Shown one piece after another: positions 57,240 through 64,000 of a DNA stretch of 64,000 bases. A program made the position numbers and the translations under genes. Origin of the DNA: Procambarus clarkii. Taxonomy: Eukaryota; Arthropoda; Malacostraca; Decapoda; Cambaridae. Location of the stretch: NCBI RefSeq assembly GCF_040958095.1, contig NC_091230.1:14652538-14716537 (forward strand), given 5' to 3'. Numbering within the stretch: the stretch's first letter is position 1; every line of letters begins with the position of its first letter. The notes under the pieces are model-generated. The model did not search any database. It was not told where the DNA came from and saw nothing but the letters and a program-made list of their open reading frames with translations.

Positions 57240-57730
57240 TTTTATGCTGTGGGGCTCTCAACCTCGTGGCCCCAACCCAGGGAACCAGGGGGGTATTCTT
57301 TTACACCTATCGGTCTGTGTCAGGTTAGGTAAAGGGCAGTGTGTCCTGTGGAGGGAGGAATGTACTAGATGATAAGTGACTTTCCTCGTCTCCAGGCCAG
57401 CATTGGAGGTGATTGGGCAAACCTAGCCCAAGAGGGGTGGTCCCCATATATGTTTCTTAGCCAAATCTAGATGTCAGTCAGGGCATTATGGAGAGGGCTT
57501 GCTAGGCCGTTAAAATACAGTGATGGAAGGATCCATCTCGACTGGGGGTCTGGAGGGGGGGGGGCTGTATGAGGAGCTCTGACCTCGTCTTCAGATCTAG
57601 TTTGTTTTTAGCCGTTGCTATCACTCGTTCTGGGTATCCTCTGGCGTAGAACATGTCCCTGAGGTCTAGTAGTTGAGTAGCAGGGGTGTCTTCAAGGCTG
57701 TTTATACTCTTCAAACGTAGACCTAAGACT
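57240..57730 (-). pseudogene. Possible Penelope-like reverse transcriptase tail
   Basis: The minus strand reads INSLEDTPATQLLDLRDMFY, ARGYPERVIATAKNKLDLKT and RSELL. The FxxRGYP pattern resembles the end of the RT domain in Penelope-like elements. Only about 70 codons are open, and no GIY-YIG nuclease is seen. Low confidence. Confidence 0.35.
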
Positions 57731-57734
57731 GGGA

Positions 57735-57830
57735 AAATGTGCTACGTGGGGTCCCACAGGGGTCCATTTTGGGGCCAACCCTTTTTTCATATACATCAAT
57801 GACATAGATGTGTCACAATTGATATGTTTG
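57735..57830 (+). pseudogene. LINE RT core fragment
   Basis: CACAGGGGTCCATTTTGGGG and TTCATATACATCAATGACAT encode, with one frame change, PQGSILGP and FIYINDIDVS, the RT motif of CR1/Jockey LINEs. Nothing else of the element is visible. Confidence 0.6.
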
Positions 57831-57834
57831 TCCT

Positions 57835-58300
57835 GCACACCGCCCCCCATCTGGGCAGCGGTGGATAGGTTACAATCACTCGGTTACTACCTACAGTTAG
57901 CAAACTGGGGATATTTGGCTAAAATTTCTGGTAGCAGATCATTTTGAATTAAATATTTACACATCGTTGGAACATTGGTTATAGAATTGTCTCTCAATTC
58001 ACGTATCTTTTCGCACTCCATCACATAAGTGACGGAGGGTGTGCGAATAATTTTGTTGACACAGTTTACATTTGGTCAGGTCTACATCGGCGGATAATGA
58101 GAATTCCCAGAGAAATGAAGTAATAGATTTTCTTCAATTAGAAATAATTAATTACGGGCTATTCATGCCCGTACCACCTCTTGTGTGGCTTAATCTTCAT
58201 CAGTCATCAGAAATAATTAAGCTACAGTGTGATTCTGTTTTGAGGGAAATATTTTCAAGTGTTAATACTGGTACATTTTATTAATATCTGGGATTATGTC
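57835..58300. other. Unrecognised DNA
   Basis: Mixed composition. The words CGTACCACCTCTTGTGTGGC and TTAATCTTCATCA (58160-58200) are the inverse of the LINE tail at 59306. Confidence 0.4.
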
Positions 58301-58329
58301 TGCTTGTGTGCAAAATGGAGAAATCTTTT

Positions 58330-59275
58330 GAAAACAGCATTTATATTTGGCAGATAGTATTTTCCTAACTCAAACAATGTGAGGTTTACTATACTACACA
58401 CATTTCTAATTTCTCTTAGATGGTCACATTCTCTCAGGTAGTGTTCAAGGCGGTGTCCGTCACTCTCACCACAAATTGTACAACTCTGCTCCTAAGCTGT
58501 TGTTTCCATCCTGAATCGCCATGGATATTTGTATCCGAAACGATTTCTTGCTATTACTCATTCTCTCCCGCGGCCACCTCCTCTTCGTCCATAATGATTA
58601 GGATTGCCAGCTGCAACCACATTGTACCCACGTACAGACTCACTGGTTTGTGCTTCTGTCCTCCTTCCCTCAGTTACCTTATCACGGTGATGTTGCCCGA
58701 TAATAACTAATTTGTAGAAGTCTTAGGTATGAAGCACTCAGTATGGTCTCCTTCAGCGCCCTCAACAGCCAGCACATCTGCTCGTTCATTTTCACAGATT
58801 CCAACATGGGAGGGGATCCACAGAAATTTGACGATTCTTGCCTGATTAGTTAGTACCCTCACAGCTCTTGATTTCAGTAACTATGGGCAAGGTTTTCTGC
58901 CCGATTTTTATTAAGGCTTTGTAGTGCTGCTTTTGAATCACTGCAAATCACTGCACCGTTAGTGTTTCAAGAAACCTTAACGCCATGACAATGGTCGTTA
59001 GTTCTGCTTCCGTTGAAGAAGCATAGGTCTCAATACGTGCTTTTTCTTCACTTGCGTTTTGAAAGCCATTATTCCTAATTTCAGTGTATGCTGCACCAAC
59101 CTTGCCATGGGCTGTAGTTTAGTCATTTACTCCAAACTTTTCTGCACTGTACGAGACCAAGAGATGCCTATGGCTTGAGGCAGCAATACCAGGCAATGTG
59201 GCAACGTGTTAATACTTGTTATCTTTATTTTACGAGTGCCCGACTCTTGTCACAGGAGGTGGAAGGTCTTAGTCA
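58330..59275 (-). pseudogene. I-clade LINE: RNase H and C-terminal zinc region
   Basis: Read on the minus strand from 59275 down: GAAYTEIRNNGFQNASEEKA, YASSTEAELTTIVMALRFLE (RNase H glutamate block), then SDSKAALQSL (aspartate block), then PSHVGICENERADVLAVEGA (histidine block), then after frame changes the cysteine-rich end that corresponds to CRICDESDGHRLDHYLRD in the copy at 62905. LINEs that encode RNase H form the I group. Stops and frame changes show decay. Confidence 0.75.
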
Positions 59276-59305
59276 AGGCCCATCGTGTACAATCATTGAT
59301 TGATT

Positions 59306-59790
59306 GATGAAGATTAAGCCACCCAAAAGGTGGCACGGGCATGAATAGCCCGTAAGTGGTGGCCCTTTTAAGCCATTACCAGTATCAAGAGCTGATACTG
59401 GAGATCTGTGGAGGTGCGAATGCACCCTGCATGACGGGAGATGTCTCCCTTGTGAATGTGTTAAGATGAAGATGAAGCCACCCAAAAGGTGGCACGGGCA
59501 TGAATAGCCCGTAAGTGGTGGCCCTTTTGAGCCATTACCAGTATCAAGAGCTGATACTGGAGATCTGTGGAGGTGCGAATGCACCCTGCATGACGGGAGA
59601 TGTCTCCCTTGTGAATGTGTTAAGATGAAGATGAAGCCACCCAAAAGGTGGCACGGGCATGAATAGCCCGTAAGTGGTGGCCCTTTTGAGCCATTACCAG
59701 TATCAAGAGCTGATACTGGAGATCTGTGGAGGCGCGACCGCACCCTGCGCGACGGGAGACGTCTCCCGGACCAAGTGGTGACCAGATGGT
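59306..59790 (+). repeat. 159-bp tandem repeat, three copies, each a chain of hairpins
   Basis: The AAGCCACCC landmark recurs at 59316, 59475 and 59634, exactly 159 bp apart. Each unit holds GCCACC/GGTGGC, ACGGGC/GCCCGT, CCAGTATCA/TGATACTGG, GGTGC/GCACC and GGGAGA/TCTCCC inverted repeats in that order. The first two form the 3' end of decapod LINEs (also at 52993). Period 159 keeps a 220-codon minus frame open. Confidence 0.92.
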
Positions 59791-59934
59791 GGTGTAGAAT
59801 CATGAAATCTGGCCTGTTGTTTCTGTTTGACTTGGGCGGAGTATGAGTATTTATGACTCGTATGGTCGCTTCAGTAAGATTTTGCCATATGTGTTTAACA
59901 ACTTCTTCTTTCACCTTCCCCTGGCTGTAACGCA

Positions 59935-60065
59935 CGTCAGTTGGCGACCTCCCAGGTACCTATTTACAACTAAATAAACCGAGGCATTAAGTGAAAGGAA
60001 ACGAACCCGGGGTCTTTCGGCTGTGACCCGACTGTGCTGACCACTTCGCCACCGGACCCTATAAC
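59935..60065 (-). mobile_element. tRNA-derived SINE
   Basis: On the minus strand GGTGGCGAAGTGGTCAGCAC (A-box), GGGTCACAGCCG, then CCCCGGGTTCGTTTCC (B-box). The body has TTGTAAATAGGTACCTGGG. Confidence 0.8.
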
Positions 60066-60069
60066 ATGC

Positions 60070-60545
60070 GAAAAGGCGTTTAAGGGATTGCATCACATGT
60101 GATCTGGCCTCCGGCGCTGGACGCTCCGCATGGCTTTAGCCATGTCGGGTTCGTTTTTGTTATCCGGAGCCTGGTGTAACCGGATGCTGCTCTGTTGGTC
60201 GTATCAAGTTACGGTCCATCGTATTGTCAGTTTAAACGTGCTTGAAGAGTCGAACGCTAACTCCCAAGCCCCGTTCTTCTATAGCTATCTGTTGTGATAT
60301 AATACAATGGCCCTCGACCTGATTCCACATCTCCTCATATTTACTTTTGAAACTTGTTATTGTTCTCGCCTAAATGGAATGTAAGTTTCAAATTTTAGCT
60401 CCCTGACTTCGTCTCTAAGTTCTGGCCAATCAGTGAAAAAACTTAAATTCCTCGAGTTTATCCATGTCTAGGCTTCTCAAGGCTACTCAAACATTTCCCA
60501 GTTTTCCATGTGCTGCAGACATTCTGTTTGTACTCTTCAAGTGTC
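60070..60545. other. Unrecognised DNA
   Basis: Contains a run of GC-rich words (60105-60190) but no gene signal or repeat I can name. Confidence 0.35.
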
Positions 60546-60549
60546 AGGT

Positions 60550-60712
60550 TTGATTACATACATACTCCCAGAACTTTTTCTTTCTGATTTTGGAAACTGT
60601 CTTTCTTTGGAACCAATTACCCCGTAACGTGGTGGAGGTGCGGTACCTTGATTGTTTCAAGCGTGGGTTGGACATGTATATGAGTGGGATTGCATTTATT
60701 GCACATAGGCCG
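60550..60712 (+). mobile_element. CR1-like LINE C-terminus and 3' end
   Basis: The frame reads VFLWNQLPRNVVEVRYLDCF and KRGLDMYMSGI, the last residues of a decapod CR1-like LINE protein. The minisatellite at 60712 begins directly after it. Confidence 0.8.
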
Positions 60713-60850
60713 CCATGTGGGATGGTGGGTCGCCATGTGGGATGGTGGGTCGCCATGTGGGATGGTGGGTCGCCATGTGGGATGGCGGGTCGCCATGTGG
60801 GATGGTGGGTCGCCATGTGGGATGATGGGTCGCCATGTGGGATGGTTTCA
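60712..60850. repeat. 20-bp minisatellite at LINE 3' end
   Basis: Seven copies of CGCCATGTGGGATGGTGGGT with changes at two positions. CR1 LINEs normally end in a few short 3' repeats, so this could be an expansion of such an end. Confidence 0.92.
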
Positions 60851-61019
60851 TCCATTAACCTATCCTGGTAGTTTAACCCTCTTAGCTTTGGCATAATCTT
60901 GTTACAAACTTGTATTTTGAAGATTTTGGTTGTATGCTTCACAAGGTGTGGATTCCATGCTAATGTTGTGTGTTTCAGCATTTGTCTAACAAGTGTTAGA
61001 TGGGATGTGATGGGCATGT

Positions 61020-61255
61020 TGGTTTGGGCTGGTGATGATGTGGTGAATGGGGCCTCTGGTAATGGGGGCTCGTGGTGATGGTGTGTGTGGGTTAAAGGTG
61101 ATAGGGGTGCATGGGTTGGTGGTGGTGATGGGCGTGTTGGTGTGGACTTGTAGTGATGGGGGTGCGTGGGATTATGGTGATGGGTATATTGGTGTGGACT
61201 GGAGATGATGGGATGTGTGGATATCTGGGTGGTGATGGGACCTACCTGTTAGTGA
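61020..61255. repeat. GT/GA-rich degenerate repeat, interrupted by a LINE
   Basis: GGTGATGGGGGTG and TTGGTGTGGACT words repeat irregularly. The same type of sequence resumes at 61618-61720, so the LINE fragment at 61260-61615 was inserted into it. Confidence 0.7.
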
Positions 61256-61259
61256 CTAC

Positions 61260-61615
61260 GAGTAGGGTTGAGATCTAGCTCTTTATGCCCCGCCTATAAG
61301 TCTTGTTGTATATGTTGCGTCAGAACTTAGCTACTCTGACGTTCAAATTTCTTATCTAATTTGGCTTTAATTTAAAGTTGTGGAAGGAATTGGCATCCAC
61401 AACTTCTTCTTTCAGTGCACTGTACTTGTTGACCACCCGTACAAGGTACGGGTATTTCCTTAAATTTCTTCGGCAAATTCCTACTTCCAGCTGTCTTCTT
61501 GTCCTAATTTCTCTCCGTTTTAAGACGCTGTTCTTGTCCATCATGAATATTTCCCCCTCAGTATGTTGTATGTTGTGATTATGTCCCCCTCTATTTCTTC
61601 TATCCTCTAGAGCTG
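61260..61615 (-). mobile_element. CR1-like LINE 3' fragment
   Basis: The minus-strand frame reads KRREIRTRRQLEVGICRRNL, RKYPYLVRVVNKYSALKEEV and VDANSFHNFKLKPN, the C-terminal tail of another decapod LINE subfamily. Confidence 0.7.
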
Positions 61616-62084
61616 TGCTTGTGGCGATGGGGTGTTTAGGTGAGTTGATGGTAATGGGGGTGTTGGTGGTGATGGGTTATGGGTTATGTTAATGTGTTGG
61701 TAGTTATGGTTTGTATGAATGTGATATCTGCCCAATCTTCTCTATATGTATGACTTCCCGTTGATCACGCCGCAAGCCTAAACGTTTCGCACCAGACTCC
61801 CATAAACACGAAACGTTTAGACAAGGATGGGGTGGTGTTGATCATGCAGTCAAACGTATTCAGTAGCCCAATGTGCTTATTGCAGTGGACCTTCACCACC
61901 TGCTTGGTACTTAGAGCAGTGGTGTGTACAGCTGTGCTTCCCTAGTTGACAGTCAAGCGTTAATAATCAATTCGTGCTTTGTAAATAAGAAAAACGTGTA
62001 AAGGAGTATAATTTTAGTGTGATACTTGTACAGAAGTCACGTCAGCAGTGTCCCTCCTTAACTGGAAGTGTTTTTGTGCGCATA

Positions 62085-62259
62085 ATGTTATCAAGAAGAG
62101 TAAACAATGAGAGAAAAACATACAACACCAGAGAAAAGTCCCGGACTCTGAATCCTGTAGATAAAAGTGATAGAGTGAGCAGGGAGCCAGGGGAGCCAGC
62201 GGGCGAGGCTTCACGCTGTACCAGGCGACCGTCACAGCCTCGCACAGCTCGACACAAAG
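62085..62259 (+). CDS. Candidate first coding exon of an unknown basic protein
   Basis: The first ATG of the frame (A at -3) starts 58 codons: MLSRRVNNERKTYNTREKSR, TLNPVDKSDRVSREPGEPAG, EASRCTRRPSQPRTARHK, then one G. It ends at a strong donor AAAG|GTAAGG (62259/62260). The peptide is rich in Arg, Ser and Pro and has no membrane segment, so a nuclear protein is possible, but I recognise no family. About 150 bp upstream are nonrepetitive and could be 5' UTR. The next exon is outside the window or not recognisable. A non-ATG extension upstream exists in the same frame and is less likely. Confidence 0.5.
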
Positions 62260-62900
62260 GTAAGGGAAGTATTAGCTGAGCAGATTAATGTCCCAAGACA
62301 TGCCATATGATGGAAGAGTTTCAAGAAGGTCATTAAATATTCACTCCAGATCACTGTGTATTGTTTTTAAACAGTACACCGGCCATAGAGGGTTTTTTCC
62401 AGTCATTATACAGGAAGCTAGCTATACGTTCTGAATTTGTACAGAACGTATACCTTAAAGCATTATATGGGAAGAAATATGTTTTGCTACTGTACAGAAA
62501 GAAATACGTTATAGCACTAGACGAGCTATACGTTTTGGCACACTAGAGGAGGTATACGTTTTGACAAGACCGGCGCTCGCCGTGTGTATTGGATCCCGCC
62601 CCTCTGGGAACATTAAATACACTGTATAATAATTTTTTCTTTTTAGTTTACCCTGTCGAGTGAGTTTATTGGGCAGCGTCACTTATCCTATAAGTGTACA
62701 TACCGCCATAGCCGCATGTATAACATCCCTAATAGGAAGAAAATCTACTGGGTTCTTCATCCTGTCACTTGTACCCAGACGCAGCTGGGGCTTTCTTGAC
62801 TGTCTAAAATGAACAGTTTATCAAACAAGAAAATTGACATTTGCCAACCCCTAAACATACGTTATCTTGTGGGCGCAAAGTGGGGACTCTATTTAAGAAC
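62260..62900. other. Putative first intron with a TATACGTT cluster
   Basis: It contains a perfect hairpin at 62423-62452 and further TACGTT words at about 62507, 62527 and 62552. No coding exon is seen. Confidence 0.45.
62423..62452. repeat. Perfect 11-bp inverted repeat TATACGTTCTG
   Basis: TATACGTTCTG and CAGAACGTATA stand eight bases apart, in the middle of a group of related TATACGTT words. Confidence 0.92.
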
Positions 62901-62904
62901 ATTT

Positions 62905-63385
62905 TCTATATTTGACAAATAGTGTTTTCCTAACTCAAACAATGTGAGGATTATTATTTTATAAATATTTCTAATGTCTCTTAGACTGACATAATCTCTC
63001 AGGTAGTGGTCCAGGCGGTGTCCGTCACTCTCATCACAGATTCTGCAGCTCCACTGCTCAGCTGTTGTTTCCATCCCAAATATCACTATTACTGATTCTT
63101 TCCGGCGGCCACCTCCTCTTCGTTCATAATGATTGGGATTGCCAGCTGCAACCACATTGTATCAGAGTACAAATTCACTGATTTGTTCTTCTAGTTTCTT
63201 TTCCTCAGTTACATTGTCACGGTGATGTTGCCTGATAATATCTCTAAAATTTAGAAGTGTTTTGGGTATGAAGTATTCAAAATGGTCTCCTTCAGCGCCC
63301 TCGGCAGCCTGCACATCTCGTTCATTTTCACAGATTCCAACGTGGGAGGGAGTCCATCCCTTCCGTGAATATTTAGTATTTTCCC
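62905..63385 (-). pseudogene. I-clade LINE: RNase H end and zinc region
   Basis: Minus strand: GWTPSHVGICENERDVQAAE (RNase H histidine block, one residue short of the usual ERADV), GAEGDHFEYFIPKTLLNFRD, then after a stop GGGRRKESVIVIFGMETTAE, QWSCRICDESDGHRLDHYLR, a Cys-Cys-His-type end. It is a second copy of the element at 58330 and was cut at 63385 by the LINE at 63395. Confidence 0.8.
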
Positions 63386-63394
63386 AGCTTTCTT

Positions 63395-63740
63395 GATTTA
63401 CATGAGGGCCACTAACACTAGTGGCCCTCAACGAGAACAGGAAGCCGGCGGATTGTCGAAGGTACCCCTATTTGCCTTGATGATCTTTCCCAGTTGGTCC
63501 TTAAAAGTTAACAAAGTATTGGCATTTACGGCTTCGGCGGGTAGGCTGTTCCATGGGTTTATAACCCTGTGGGTTAAAAAGCATCTCCTGCTATCAGTCC
63601 TACATAGTGGCTTGTCGAACATGAAACCGTTGCTCCTTGTTTGTGTTACATCTGACCTTTTGAAGAAATTGTAGGAGGAACATCCTCCAAATTGTTCAGT
63701 ATTTTAAAAGTTTCAATGAGGTCCCCCGCATGAACAACCC
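63395..63740 (-). mobile_element. CR1-like LINE 3' end with terminal hairpin
   Basis: The minus frame reads HRVINPWNSLPAEAVNANTL and LTFKDQLGKIIKANRGTFDN. The 3' terminus is AGGGCCACTA-ACAC-TAGTGGCCCT (63402-63425), a perfect 10-bp hairpin. Same subfamily as 34945. It lies inside the I-clade LINE. Confidence 0.85.
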
Positions 63741-63744
63741 GTTC

Positions 63745-64000
63745 TCTTACAAATTACGTCGTTTTTCGCTCGTGTGCGCACTCAGACTAAAAAATGAAGT
63801 AATTGAAAATAGAATCGGCTCGCGATTCGGCTGGGTGGGGACTCTTCTTGTCAACCATCTCCACCCCCCTCTCTATCCAGATTAGGCTCAGTCCTTGGTG
63901 AGTTGAACGTGAAGGTGACTTATTTCATGTTTTCCAAACTTAAGGTGTTGTGTGATTATCAGGGGCAGATAGCTGTAGTGTCCTCAAGGTCTTGTGCAAT
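63745..64000. other. Unrecognised DNA at window end
   Basis: No recognised repeat and no clear exon. Confidence 0.4.

Noticed and set aside
59273-59935. 220-codon minus-strand frame as a gene
   Set aside because: Most of it is the 159-bp tandem repeat. Only the first 50 codons may come from the LINE.

Overview
This window is animal nuclear DNA, almost certainly from a decapod crustacean and probably a crayfish. The reasons are the spliced exons of a metazoan lipid flippase, GT-AG introns of up to 23 kb packed with transposons, and LINE and tRNA-SINE families that I recognise from decapod genomes (recognition from memory, not a search). I see no bacterial gene, operon or CRISPR array.

Region 1 (1-41,348) is the 3' half of one host gene on the + strand, ATP8A (phospholipid-transporting P4-ATPase IA). 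Four constitutive exons are supported by splice sites, matching phase and homology: 7557-7636 (last membrane helix), 7893-7988, 31091-31170 and 41251-41348. The last exon carries the conserved GYAFSQ autoinhibitory tail and the stop codon. Two further phase-compatible candidate terminal exons (16204-16345 and 33197-33267) would replace that tail.

The introns are a stack of nested elements. A Tigger/pogo transposon (318-7477) holds a 6.2 kb DIRS retrotransposon (1042-7277) with long inverted terminal repeats and the internal complementary region typical of DIRS, and that in turn holds LINE fragments. Two shorter DIRS copies (10819-13257, 19434-21865), more Tigger copies, a hAT/DUF4371 transposase relic, a piggyBac transposase relic, a TTAA-flanked MITE and many CR1-like LINE and tRNA-SINE pieces follow.

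Region 2 (41,350-53,600) is mostly intergenic. It holds TA microsatellites, a 1.5 kb palindrome with a MITE in one arm only, a hairpin-forming 24-bp minisatellite, and a broken L2/CR1-like LINE at 50,040-52,640.

Region 3 (53,600-64,000) holds weaker signs of new genes on the + strand: a TATA box with a possible noncoding exon (53621-53726), an acidic first coding exon (56112-56435) and a second first coding exon with a good donor (62085-62259). I recognise neither protein. They lie among GC-rich minisatellites, a SINE split by another short repeat with a 9-bp target duplication, and I-clade LINE pieces with RNase H. A 159-bp unit made almost entirely of hairpins is present three times at 59306-59790.
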